A stretch of 64,000 bases of DNA from positions 32,501 through 96,500 of the forward strand of contig JADJFV010000003.1 in NCBI GenBank assembly GCA_016708435.1, read 5' to 3'. A program made the translations under genes and the position numbers. The notes beneath the pieces are model-generated. The model was given only the letters and a program-made list of their open reading frames with translations. It was not told the origin of the DNA and ran no database searches. Below are positions 27,101 to 35,420 of this stretch, piece after piece (the first letter of the stretch is position 1; every line of letters starts with the position of its first letter). The DNA comes from Leptospiraceae bacterium. Its GTDB lineage: Bacteria > Spirochaetota > Leptospiria > Leptospirales > Leptospiraceae.

Positions 27101-27628
27101 ATGAAATTCTTACTGCAACAAGAAAAGCGCTTTTATTTCTTTGCGTTTTTTGTCTTGTTTATGACGTTTTGGATTTTGGAGGATATTCTTTCTCTTTACT
27201 TGAATGCACATTGGCTGCATTACTCCCAAACTTATTTTACATTCATGGAAACTCTCATTGCAATTTTTTCTGTCCTAGGAATTTATTTTTTATTCCAAGA
27301 ATTAAAAGACAATAAACACAATATTGATTCAGCAAAAGAAGTAATTGAAAGTTTAAAATCAAAGAATCAAAAATTAAATGATCTAAGTCTTAGCTTTTGG
27401 AATTCAATAGAAAGTCAATTCAAAGCATGGAATCTCACCAAAGCAGAAAAAGACATTGCCATTTTACTTCTTCGTGGCTTGTCCAATCAACAGATTGCTG
27501 CCATTCGGGGAAAGAGTCTCAAGACCGTAGAAAATCAAGCGTTTGCTATCTACCAGAAGTCCGGCACTACCGGCAAATTGGAGTTTATCGCTTTTTTTAT
27601 TTCTCCTCTACTTCCTGAAGAGGATTAG
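27101..27628 (+). CDS. Membrane protein with LuxR-type HTH
   Basis: Two membrane helices (about residues 13-35 and 45-67) are followed by a coiled-coil linker (KDNKHNIDSAKEVIESLKSK). A LuxR/GerE-type DNA-binding domain ends the protein: LTKAEKDIAILLLRGLSNQQ, IAAIRGKSLKTVENQAFAIY. This is a membrane-bound, one-component regulator plan. ATG at 27101 is preferred because it follows GGGGG; the longer frame to 27011 lacks a plausible signal or start. Signal and targets are unknown. It is the first gene of a plus-strand run to 30545. Confidence 0.75.
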   Translation: MKFLLQQEKRFYFFAFFVLFMTFWILEDILSLYLNAHWLHYSQTYFTFMETLIAIFSVLGIYFLFQELKDNKHNIDSAKEVIESLKSKNQKLNDLSLSFWNSIESQFKAWNLTKAEKDIAILLLRGLSNQQIAAIRGKSLKTVENQAFAIYQKSGTTGKLEFIAFFISPLLPEED

Positions 27629-27687
27629 ATGGAAATGTTTTTGACCCATAACGATTCTTACAAAACATAGATATAATTTTTCAATGA

Positions 27688-28839
27688 GAGGCGCATATCA
27701 ATTCATCCAATAAAACAATTTTTAATCCCGAAGTCCTAGAATATCATGCATCCTGTGCGGAAGGACTACACGAATTTCTAGAAGATGAAATCAAAAATGC
27801 TGGATTAAAAATAACATCAGCCAATCGCGGCGGCGTTTTCTTCAGAGGAAAAAAATCTGCCATCCAAATGCTTTTACTCACTACACGATTTTCTTCGCGC
27901 GTGTCGTTTAGTATTTCTCAATTAACCGTAGTTGACGCAGAAGATTTATATGACCAGGCAGTTCGTTTACCCTGGGAAGAAATCATTGCACCCGGTCTCA
28001 GCTTTAAAATTGATTCCAATACAAAAGATAGCCTGAAAGATTCACGTTATGCGCTATACAAATTGAAGGATGCGATTAAAGATAGACTGAGAGAAAAAAG
28101 AGGGGAAGAAATTGAAATTGATAGAGACGAGCCGGATATAGTTTTGCATCTCAGATCCAATCGAGATTTTGTAAACATCGAACTGTCTCTTAGCTCACAA
28201 CCTTTAAATAAACGCGGTTATAGAATGGAATTTTTAGATGCACCCATTCGGGAGAATATGGCGCAGGCACTCATTCATTTTTCCGGTTGGACAAAAGATG
28301 AAATTCTAATTGATCCTATGTGTGGCTCTGGCACAATCCTAATTGAAGCAGCACTTCTTCTAAAAAGAAAATACATCAACGAAAATCTAATGAACCAATC
28401 TGCGGTTTATAGAATGTTATACGATGTATATGTTAGTCCGACACAAGAGCAGAAGAGCGGCGAATGCAGATTATTCGGTTATGATATTAACCCGAAAGCA
28501 GTTCAAATTGCGCGGGACAATGCACAGAGAGCTGGCGTTGATAAATTAATCCAATTTGAAAAGTCAGATGTTTTAAATATATCTAACACAGGCAATTGGA
28601 AGTCCGGTCATATAGTGATGAATCCTCCTTATGGGGAGAGACTTGGAACAAAGGAAGACTTAAAGATTCTTTATGGAAAAATTTCTTCTAAGTTTAAGCA
28701 AGAATTTTCAGGATTCAGGTTTACCGTGATCAGTGGCGATAAATCCCTGTTAGGCTTTTTCAAATTAAAGGAAGATAAAGGTATGAATGTGGCAATCGCA
28801 AAGATGAAAGGTAAATTCGTATCTTATGATTTAAAATGA
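27688..28839 (+). CDS. RNA large-subunit guanine methyltransferase, THUMP type (start unresolved)
   Basis: This is a UPF0020-type RNA N2-guanine methyltransferase like RlmL. The N-terminal part (VLEYHASCAEGLHEFLEDEI, GLKITSANRGGVFFRGKKSA) is a THUMP-like region. The C-terminal SAM domain carries DPMCGSGTILIEAAL, GYDINPKAVQIARDNA and the catalytic NPPYGERLG. The frame is open from 27688 but has no ATG, GTG or TTG before 27868, which would delete half of the THUMP region. A likely start, ATG at 27684, is one base out of frame. Either a single-base error or an unusual start explains this. The product of the annotated frame is about 383 aa. It overlaps the next gene by 4 bases. Confidence 0.8.
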   Translation, partial: EAHINSSNKTIFNPEVLEYHASCAEGLHEFLEDEIKNAGLKITSANRGGVFFRGKKSAIQMLLLTTRFSSRVSFSISQLTVVDAEDLYDQAVRLPWEEIIAPGLSFKIDSNTKDSLKDSRYALYKLKDAIKDRLREKRGEEIEIDRDEPDIVLHLRSNRDFVNIELSLSSQPLNKRGYRMEFLDAPIRENMAQALIHFSGWTKDEILIDPMCGSGTILIEAALLLKRKYINENLMNQSAVYRMLYDVYVSPTQEQKSGECRLFGYDINPKAVQIARDNAQRAGVDKLIQFEKSDVLNISNTGNWKSGHIVMNPPYGERLGTKEDLKILYGKISSKFKQEFSGFRFTVISGDKSLLGFFKLKEDKGMNVAIAKMKGKFVSYDLK

Positions 28840-29984
28840 AACGATCTACCGACCAATTACAAAAGTTTTTTGAAATGACAGGAAATGAAGCGGATAGCTT
28901 GATTTTCTTGAAGAGTTTTCGTTCCATTGACTCAGAAAAATTTCTATTGATCTATGTGGATTCGGAAGTAGTAATGGAATCATTCTCTACCTTTTATTAT
29001 GATCTCAAGATGCTTCATTCTCTTGGGCTATACCCTGTAATCCTCATGAGTCAGGATTCGATTTCGTATATTGATCTTTTTTTTAAAGGAGTTTTTGATT
29101 CCAGTAAGGATTCACAAAAAGCAGATGAACTAAGATGCGATTTACTTCCGTTATCCGATAGTGGTGTTGACGAAATAAAAACATCAATTGACAAAAAACA
29201 TATTCCCTTTGCAGTCTTGGATTCAGAAGAAAATGTTTTCGAAGCAGTATCTGAAATCACAAAGCATTTACTGACTACAAAATTTCTAATTGTTTCCTCT
29301 AAGGGCGGATTTAGAAATAAAAATTCTAACGAAAAAATTTCTATTATAAATATTAGAAGTGACTACCAGTCTTTATGTGAGGAAAATTGCCTTTCCTCAG
29401 AAAGCCTATTCCTATTAGAGCAGTTGAAGAATATTTTAGAAAATAAAATTACTCACTTCATGAACATTGCAATTACATCTCCAATCACAATGCTTCGGGA
29501 ATTATTCACAGTAAAAGGAAGTGGAACGTTTATCAAACTGGGTAGTGAAATCAAGCATATCACTGATATAGATTCAGTGGATAAGATAAAGTTGGCGCAT
29601 CTACTCGACGCCGCTTTTCGAAAAAAAATTGATCCGAAGTTTCTAGACTCAAGAATTGATTCTTTATTTTTAGAAGTAGATTACAGGGGAGCGGCAATTC
29701 TAAAGCAAACCGAATATGGATTTCTACTTTCTAAATTTGCAGTCGATGAGATTGCGCGTGGAGAAGGGATTGGTCGAGATATTTGGAATGAAATGAAAAA
29801 GCAGCACAGAACTATTTTTTGGAGAGCCAAAACCGAAAACCAAATCAATAAATGGTATGCGAAAGAATGTCAGGGAATGGACAAGGGCAAAGACTGGTAT
29901 ATATATTGGATAAACTTAGAGATTGAGAAAATTCCCTCTGTATGTCGTTATCTACGCTCACAGGCTCAGGATTTCCTTGTATGA
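28836..29984 (+). CDS. N-acetylglutamate synthase of the kinase-plus-NAT (animal) type
   Basis: The product (382 aa) has an amino-acid-kinase-like N-terminal part (about 1-240), rather degenerate. A GNAT domain follows with the signature ELFTVKGSGTFIKLG and the acetyl-CoA region DEIARGEGIGRDIW, ending with a WYIYWINLE strand. This plan and the GSGT motif match vertebrate-type NAGS and bacterial NAGS/NAGK fusions. It should make N-acetylglutamate for arginine synthesis. The kinase part seems to have lost its phosphate-binding glycines, so it is probably only regulatory or arginine-binding. It overlaps both neighbours by 4 bases. Confidence 0.75.
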   Translation: MKRSTDQLQKFFEMTGNEADSLIFLKSFRSIDSEKFLLIYVDSEVVMESFSTFYYDLKMLHSLGLYPVILMSQDSISYIDLFFKGVFDSSKDSQKADELRCDLLPLSDSGVDEIKTSIDKKHIPFAVLDSEENVFEAVSEITKHLLTTKFLIVSSKGGFRNKNSNEKISIINIRSDYQSLCEENCLSSESLFLLEQLKNILENKITHFMNIAITSPITMLRELFTVKGSGTFIKLGSEIKHITDIDSVDKIKLAHLLDAAFRKKIDPKFLDSRIDSLFLEVDYRGAAILKQTEYGFLLSKFAVDEIARGEGIGRDIWNEMKKQHRTIFWRAKTENQINKWYAKECQGMDKGKDWYIYWINLEIEKIPSVCRYLRSQAQDFLV

Positions 29985-30331
29985 AAGTTTTTTTATACGA
30001 TGGGAATTGTTCTTTTTGTTCAAATCTAGCAAGGCGGTTACAGGCAATTTGTCTTTCAAAGGAGATTGAATTTCTTTCTTTTAGAAATATATCATCGAGT
30101 CAATTGAGTAAAATTCATCCAACGCTCACGGAGGAAGTCATGGCGGCTAACGTTCAATTCATTTATAATGGACTTCGTTATCCGGGATTCTTTGCAGTGC
30201 GTAAGCTGTCTTTTTATTTGAAATTCTATCGATATTTTTTTTGGATTCTCTATTTACCTCTTATCCCGATAATTGGGATTCTTGTAATGAATTACTTAAA
30301 ACTCAGGACTGGACATGGAACTAAAGGATGA
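29981..30331 (+). CDS. DCC family thiol-disulfide oxidoreductase-like protein (DUF393)
   Basis: MKVFLYDGNCSFCSNLARRL is the DCC signature: YDGxCxxC at the N-terminus in a thioredoxin-like fold. A membrane-like helix follows (about 85-105, FFWILYLPLIPIIGILVMNY). The ATG at 29981 overlaps the previous stop (ATGA), which suits the operon; the frame extends upstream to 29942 but is within the synthase gene. Length 116 aa. The family is thought to act in disulfide chemistry near the membrane. It overlaps the next small gene by 17 bases. Confidence 0.75.
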   Translation: MKVFLYDGNCSFCSNLARRLQAICLSKEIEFLSFRNISSSQLSKIHPTLTEEVMAANVQFIYNGLRYPGFFAVRKLSFYLKFYRYFFWILYLPLIPIIGILVMNYLKLRTGHGTKG

Positions 30332-30545
30332 AATTCTACTAGCACTCAGCAAGTCTGCATCTCTGCCCGAACTTAAGTCAATCTTAGTTTGCTTTAAGGA
30401 CAATGGCGGAACAAGAGAGGATGCTCATTTGAATTTGTATGAACTTTTACAAGAGGCTTCAACGGAAATAGAAGATAAAATATTACGCGAACTAATTGAT
30501 TTTACAATTGGCTATTCTGGAAAAATTCCTACTATTTGGGATTAG
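30315..30545 (+). CDS. Small hypothetical protein
   Basis: This 76-aa protein is mostly helical and acidic (LPELKSILVCFKDNGGTRED, then AHLNLYELLQEA). No signal or motif is seen. The start overlaps the DCC gene by 17 bases, so it is likely translated in the same operon. It meets the convergent diiron-oxidase gene tail to tail, sharing 4 bases at the stop codons. Family not recognised. Confidence 0.5.
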   Translation: MELKDEILLALSKSASLPELKSILVCFKDNGGTREDAHLNLYELLQEASTEIEDKILRELIDFTIGYSGKIPTIWD

Positions 30546-31204
30546 AGTTTACCGACTAGCTCTAAGCCCTCGTAAAATTGAAGTCGTGCATCAAGAGCTT
30601 TTCTATTTCCTTCTTTTACATGCTCTATCTTTTGCGGAGTATCACAAATATCCTCAATGAGCTTGAATAATTCAGCACTGTGCGATTCATCGGCTTCTAA
30701 ATTCACTTCAAAGAAAAATGCCTTTGGTAGTTTTTCTTTCTCGCTTAGTTTTTGATAGGATTCATACATTTGTCCATATTCAAGCTTAAGCAAATACTCA
30801 TTAGCCGGTCCGAGCGCTCCTAGAGCGGAGTAGATATTTGAATTAGTAACCTGTTTCATATCTTCTAAGTATTTTTGAGTATGAGATAGAATTTTTAAAT
30901 CGGATTCGGGGATTCCAATTTCGTTTAAAAATTTGGTTAAAACCATTACATGGGATTTGCTTGCTTCGCCTTCACCGAGTTCTTCCCAGATATTATGGAC
31001 TAATAGAATTTTTGCCTTTATATTATTTGTGAGGCTTGCTGTCCATAAAAACCAATTCACAAAATCTACTGATACAAAGTATTCCTGACTTAGCCAGAGA
31101 CAAAGGTCTTCTTTGGATAAATGCGTTTTTCTATCAACGAGCCATTTTGTTTTTAATACAGGATGATTTTCTACTTCTAGTTTCAGTTTTTTTGTTAAAC
31201 TCAT
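30542..31204 (-). CDS. Haem-oxygenase-like diiron oxidase family (TENA/PqqC/CADD-like)
   Basis: This 220-aa all-helical protein fits the haem-oxygenase-like diiron (HDO) superfamily. Candidate metal ligands: Glu and His in NIWEELGEGEASKSH, and Glu/Asp/His in FFFEVNLEADESHSAELF. Family members oxidise small molecules or cleave C-C or C-N bonds; CADD makes p-aminobenzoate from Tyr, and others act in natural products. It lies 6 bp after the Ate-like gene and is the last gene of the leuA-hisC operon. The true substrate cannot be inferred. Start: ATG at 31204. Confidence 0.65.
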   Translation of the reverse strand: MSLTKKLKLEVENHPVLKTKWLVDRKTHLSKEDLCLWLSQEYFVSVDFVNWFLWTASLTNNIKAKILLVHNIWEELGEGEASKSHVMVLTKFLNEIGIPESDLKILSHTQKYLEDMKQVTNSNIYSALGALGPANEYLLKLEYGQMYESYQKLSEKEKLPKAFFFEVNLEADESHSAELFKLIEDICDTPQKIEHVKEGNRKALDARLQFYEGLELVGKL

Positions 31205-31210
31205 AGTTTT

Positions 31211-31876
31211 TTATTCCTCGATCGCTTCTTCGATATTTAGCGGAAGCCAATTTCCATTCCAATCAAAATATTCCATTGGATAAAATTTTTTTTTGTAATC
31301 ATAGAAGGAAGATTCTCTGTAAGCATAGCCGGGATATAGATAATCCATTCCTCTATCAATAGAATATTGAATTTCTAAGAGTAGTGTATAAATACCTAGC
31401 CTTCGTTTTGCGTAATCGGGGTGAAACATTGCGTAGACGCTAGAGGAGGCTTTCTCTCCTAAATCTAGAAAACTTACCGCAGCAAGGGAGTCTCTAACGA
31501 ATACACAGATTTCTTTTAGCTCACAGGGCTTTGTGGCAGTGTCTTCAGGAGATAGAAAGTTGAAAAGCGATTCGGGTCTATTCTTTGTAAACCGCTCTGC
31601 ATGAATAGTGAAAAGCTTTTCCTTTTCCTCATCAATAAAACAATCGCGGATAATCACCGTTGTATCCGAATTCTTTCGAATTGTTTTTTTTTGACTTTTG
31701 GATAACCTGAGAGAATTCAGATTTATTCTCAAAGGAAGAACTTCTGTATACTCTCCATTTAAAAGCCCAATGCTGTAACGAAAAAAATAAGTTCCAAAAT
31801 GTCTAAATCCAGCTTTCCATAAGAGATCCATAGAGTCTGGATTCACTTTTTCAAATTGGTATTCATCATAAATCAT
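31211..31876 (-). CDS. Arginyl/leucyl-tRNA-protein transferase-like (Ate/Bpt C-terminal domain)
   Basis: The product (221 aa) resembles the C-terminal GNAT-like half of Ate1/Bpt. Characteristic parts: SSVYAMFHPDYAKRRLGIYT, DYLYPGYAYRESSFYDYKKK and FYPMEYFDWNG. The N-terminal cysteine cluster that marks Ate1 is absent, and the length is short. It could conjugate an amino acid from tRNA to proteins or peptides, or use another acyl donor. It sits between hisC (12 bp) and the diiron oxidase (6 bp) in one operon. That pairing with a diiron oxidase recalls peptide-modifying systems, but this is only a guess. Confidence 0.6.
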   Translation of the reverse strand: MIYDEYQFEKVNPDSMDLLWKAGFRHFGTYFFRYSIGLLNGEYTEVLPLRINLNSLRLSKSQKKTIRKNSDTTVIIRDCFIDEEKEKLFTIHAERFTKNRPESLFNFLSPEDTATKPCELKEICVFVRDSLAAVSFLDLGEKASSSVYAMFHPDYAKRRLGIYTLLLEIQYSIDRGMDYLYPGYAYRESSFYDYKKKFYPMEYFDWNGNWLPLNIEEAIEE

Positions 31877-31888
31877 TACTAAAGTGGG

Positions 31889-32974
31889 TTACTTACTTGC
31901 GATTGCTTTTTTTATTTTGGAAAGTAGAATTTTATTTTCTTCTTCTGTGCCGATAGTTATACGAACATAGTCTTTGCAGAATGCGTCTTTGAAATAGCGA
32001 ATATAGACTTCTTCTTTTTTTAAATAAAGAAAAATTTCTTCGGCAGAAATCAAAGCAGGTGGTTTCACAAATAAAAAATTAGTCTGGCTGTCCAAAACTT
32101 TAAATCCAAGCTTACCCAGATTAGCCGCAAGTTTTTTTCGAGAGGCGATTATATTTTTAACGGTTTTTTGTAAGTAAGCCTGGTCTTTCAGGGCAGCAAT
32201 TGCAACTTCTTGTTCGAGCATCCCTAGATTATAAGAATCTTTAATCTTCATTAACTCTACAATGTTTTCAGGACTACTTACTAAGTATCCCAGCCTGAGT
32301 CCTGCAAGTCCATAAGACTTAGAAAGAGTTCTTGACACGACCAGGTTGTTTAAGGTCTTTACTTCCGAAATTAGACTCGTGCCTTTGGGCGCAAAATCAA
32401 TGTAAGCCTCATCACACAAAACCATTCCGTCAAATTTCTTGATTAGATTGATTATATCTGTCTTTGATTCTTGAATACTAGTTGGCGCGTTTGGATTTGC
32501 AAAAGCTAATAGTCTTGCTTTTGGATTCATCGATTTTTGCAATTTAGAAAAATCAAAATGAAAATCATCTTTTAATTGAACTTGCTCAACCTTTGCTCCA
32601 TTTAGTTGAAGACTAGTCAAAACAGGATAAAGAGAATAGGTCGGGTAGGGCATAATAGCGATATTCCCCTCACCGAGCGTCGCTCTAAATAGAATGGCTA
32701 ATCCTTCGTCGTAACCATTTGTAACTAATATATGTGATTCAGGAATCTTGTGGAGCTTCGCAATTTCTCGAATCACGCCTTCTGAAATAGGATTAGAATA
32801 TCTACGCAGAAGTCCTTTCGACAAAATACTAGTAACCGCTTTTTTTACCGCGGGACTAGGGGGGTAGGGATTTTCATTTGTATTTAGCTTTACAATTTTT
32901 CCTATACTCTTTGGTTGTTCACCGGGAGTATAGGGCGCAAGGGTATAAAGCTTTTCTTGAAAGTATTTTTTCAA
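31889..32974 (-). CDS. hisC: Histidinol-phosphate aminotransferase
   Basis: This PLP enzyme (fold type I, 361 aa) converts imidazole-acetol phosphate to histidinol phosphate. It shows the N-terminal LNTNENPYPPSP, the conserved Asp-Glu-Ala-Tyr (LCDEAYIDF), and the PLP lysine in SRTLSKSYGLAGLRLGY. The C-terminal Arg is in YVRITIGT. The start overlaps the leuA stop (ATGA), so both share one transcript. Other class I aminotransferases of HisC type can also act on aromatic amino acids. Confidence 0.9.
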   Translation of the reverse strand: MKKYFQEKLYTLAPYTPGEQPKSIGKIVKLNTNENPYPPSPAVKKAVTSILSKGLLRRYSNPISEGVIREIAKLHKIPESHILVTNGYDEGLAILFRATLGEGNIAIMPYPTYSLYPVLTSLQLNGAKVEQVQLKDDFHFDFSKLQKSMNPKARLLAFANPNAPTSIQESKTDIINLIKKFDGMVLCDEAYIDFAPKGTSLISEVKTLNNLVVSRTLSKSYGLAGLRLGYLVSSPENIVELMKIKDSYNLGMLEQEVAIAALKDQAYLQKTVKNIIASRKKLAANLGKLGFKVLDSQTNFLFVKPPALISAEEIFLYLKKEEVYIRYFKDAFCKDYVRITIGTEEENKILLSKIKKAIASK

Positions 32975-34476
32975 AGTCGGTTTAGCGCATCTATAAAAGA
33001 TAAAGCCGATGCCTCGATTATATCAGTAGAGCCACCTTTTCCAACAACTCTCTTACCGTTCAAATTCAATGTTACAGATGCTTCGGCTAATGCGTCTTTG
33101 CCTTCTGTAACAGGAGAAATTACAAGTCTGGAAAGTTCTGGCTCCATTTTGGTTGCTTTTTCAATAGCTTTAAATACTGCGTCTACAGGTCCATCTCCCG
33201 TAGCAGATTCTTCTATAATTACGTCATTTACTCTTAACTTAATGGTTGCAGTCGGAACCGTTTTAGAGCCAGTAGATATATGGAAATATTCTAGAATGAA
33301 TCGGCTAATGCCTGTTTTGCGGTGTTGGTCTGTAAATAAAGAAATAATGTCTTCATCGAAGATTTCTTTTTTCTTATCAGCAATTTCTAAAAATTTTGTG
33401 TAGGCTAATTCTAATTCGTCTTGCTTTGGCTGAAATCCTAAACGAATAATTCTATCTTTAAAACCAGCGCGACCAGAATGTCTACCTAAAACCATGCGAT
33501 TTGATTCTAAGCCGATGGACTGAGGAGTCATGATTTCGTAAGTCTCACGATTTTTAATCACACCGTCCTGGTGAATTCCTGACTCGTGAGCAAACGCGTT
33601 TGCTCCTACAACTGCTTTGTTCGGTTGAACAGTCATGCCTGTAATATTTTTTACTAAATAGGAAGCTTTGAAAATTTGGGTTGTATCAATTCTTGTCGTG
33701 ATTCCGTAGAAATCTTTTCTTGTTCTAAGAGCCATAACTACTTCTTCCATCGCAGTGTTACCTGCTCTTTCTCCAATTCCATTGATTGTGCATTCGACCT
33801 GACGCACACCATTGACGATAGCTGATAGAGAATTTGCAGTAGCAAGCCCCAAGTCATTATGACAGTGCGCAGAAAAAACAATCTTATCCGCACCGCGCAC
33901 ATTTTTAATCAAAAAGTTAAATAGTTCTCCATATTTTTCAGGTGTGGTATAACCGACAGTATCCGGAACATTAATAGTAGTAGCACCTGCTTCGATTACA
34001 CCTTCACAGATTTCTCTCAGAAATTCCCAATCAGAGCGAGTTCCATCTTCCGGGGAAAATTCTACATCGTCTACAAAATCACGTGCCATTTTCACTGCTT
34101 CAATTGCCAGTTTTAACACTTCGGAAGGAGTTTTACCCAGCTTGTGTTTCATATGAATGGGAGATGTTGCGAGGAAGGTGTGAATTCTTTTGCGCTTTGC
34201 CGGCTTAAGAGCATTAGCCGCAGATTCTATGTCAACACGTAACGATCGTGCGAGACCTGTGATAATCGGACCTTCAATCTCGCGTGCAATTCTTTCTACT
34301 GCTTTGAATTGAACAGGAGAGGAAACAGGAAATCCTGCCTCAATGACATCTACATTCATTTTTGCGAGATGGCGTGCGATTTCTATTTTTTCATTTTCAT
34401 TCATAGCAGCACCGGGGCACTGCTCTCCATCGCGAAGTGTGGTATCGAAAATTCGAACGTAGTCTTGATCAGTCAT
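32971..34476 (-). CDS. leuA: 2-isopropylmalate synthase
   Basis: This condenses 2-oxoisovalerate and acetyl-CoA, the first step of leucine synthesis. The HMGL-like TIM barrel has FDTTLRDGEQCPGA, the metal-binding HCHNDLGLATANS, and GIGERAGNTAMEE. The C-terminal LeuA dimer/regulatory domain (about 390-500) has a leucine-binding type fold. The frame extends to 34674, but the first 66 codons are non-conserved. ATG at 34476 follows a strong AAGAGG, which fixes the start. It heads the operon with hisC, Ate-like and diiron genes. Citramalate synthase is similar; the barrel residues look more like LeuA. Confidence 0.9.
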   Translation of the reverse strand: MTDQDYVRIFDTTLRDGEQCPGAAMNENEKIEIARHLAKMNVDVIEAGFPVSSPVQFKAVERIAREIEGPIITGLARSLRVDIESAANALKPAKRKRIHTFLATSPIHMKHKLGKTPSEVLKLAIEAVKMARDFVDDVEFSPEDGTRSDWEFLREICEGVIEAGATTINVPDTVGYTTPEKYGELFNFLIKNVRGADKIVFSAHCHNDLGLATANSLSAIVNGVRQVECTINGIGERAGNTAMEEVVMALRTRKDFYGITTRIDTTQIFKASYLVKNITGMTVQPNKAVVGANAFAHESGIHQDGVIKNRETYEIMTPQSIGLESNRMVLGRHSGRAGFKDRIIRLGFQPKQDELELAYTKFLEIADKKKEIFDEDIISLFTDQHRKTGISRFILEYFHISTGSKTVPTATIKLRVNDVIIEESATGDGPVDAVFKAIEKATKMEPELSRLVISPVTEGKDALAEASVTLNLNGKRVVGKGGSTDIIEASALSFIDALNRL

Positions 34477-34529
34477 GTATAACCTCTTAAAGTAGAGATT
34501 TCCTAAAAAGCTTAGGTGTAAATAAAAAA

Positions 34530-35129
34530 TTAGTCTTGAAAAGAGAGTTTTTTCATCACAGCTTCTTTTCCACCGGGAAATCGAATGTAAACAAGGCAGC
34601 CACAGGTTTCCCATGAATCGCCCGAAGTAGGCCAGCATTCTGCAATGCCACGATTTTGTAAAACTCCGGTGCATTCTTTTGTTTTTAATTTTTTATCTTC
34701 TGATTGGAAATACCTACAGCTATAAGACTTTGATTCATCAAGTTGCAAGGTAACAAATCCATTTTCATCGTTCAATTTTTTTTCTTGCACTAGTGCGTCC
34801 ATGAATGTGGCTAATATATCGTATGTTCCAACAAGACCCGCTGCATCAACGCAGGTGGTTTGCATTCTTGAATCAGAGCCGCTTTCGATTGCTTTTGCTG
34901 AGGCTTTCGCATTTACTTTAGTATAGAAATATTCTTTTACTTGACTCTGTAGAGGGCTAATTCCTTTTTTAATTGAGTCTGGCGGACCACCCCATCCATC
35001 TGTGGCGAGTGCAATTTCATCTGCCCTGTCACGCTTTTTAGTTGCCATGCTATTCAAGTCACAGTCAACATTTGCAAGTTGAGCCAGTAAAACAAAAATG
35101 ACTAAGTTTTGTATGATTTTACGTTTCAT
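34530..35129 (-). CDS. Secreted cysteine-rich protein, paralogue of the gene at 22744
   Basis: A signal peptide (about 1-23, ending near ANVDC) is followed by a 175-residue secreted domain with eight or so cysteines. The end SWETCGCLVYIRFPGGK corresponds to MWETCECILYGFYTGGK in the 22744-23271 product, and middle cysteine spacing is similar. I do not recognise the family; it may be restricted to leptospires. It lies 53 bp upstream of leuA on the same strand. Confidence 0.6.
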   Translation of the reverse strand: MKRKIIQNLVIFVLLAQLANVDCDLNSMATKKRDRADEIALATDGWGGPPDSIKKGISPLQSQVKEYFYTKVNAKASAKAIESGSDSRMQTTCVDAAGLVGTYDILATFMDALVQEKKLNDENGFVTLQLDESKSYSCRYFQSEDKKLKTKECTGVLQNRGIAECWPTSGDSWETCGCLVYIRFPGGKEAVMKKLSFQD

Positions 35130-35210
35130 AAATTCCCTCTCTGAATACTCTTACAGGTAAACTTAAATCTGTCTATGACTTTTGTATTCAAACTTTATGC
35201 CTAAACTTAC

Positions 35211-35312
35211 TATACACAAGCTAAATTTATTTTCGGGTTTATTCATCCTGTAAATCCTGTTAATCCTGTCTAAAAAAAATTCTTTATAGAAAACCAATTT
35301 AGCTCGTGTATA
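35211..35312. repeat. Palindrome-bounded intergenic element with triple AATCCTG repeat
   Basis: TATACACAAGCTAAATT (35211-35227) is inverted at 35296-35312 (AATTTAGCTCGTGTATA, one mismatch). Between them lie three tandem AATCCTGT-like units (35244-35269) and an A-rich stretch. The 102-bp unit sits in the 291-bp gap 35130-35420, where I see no coding sequence. It may be a small non-autonomous element. Confidence 0.55.
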
Positions 35313-35420
35313 TTATTTTTTAACTATAAATTGATTTAGATCAAGGTAAATTTGAAATAAGAAAGTATGCTATTAAAAACATTTAAATTAAATATTTAGA
35401 ATGAAATTGGGAGAAAGAGA

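Noticed and set aside
34477..34674. N-terminal extension of leuA
   Set aside because: The 66 extra codons overlap the upstream gene and a strong ribosome site precedes ATG 34476.
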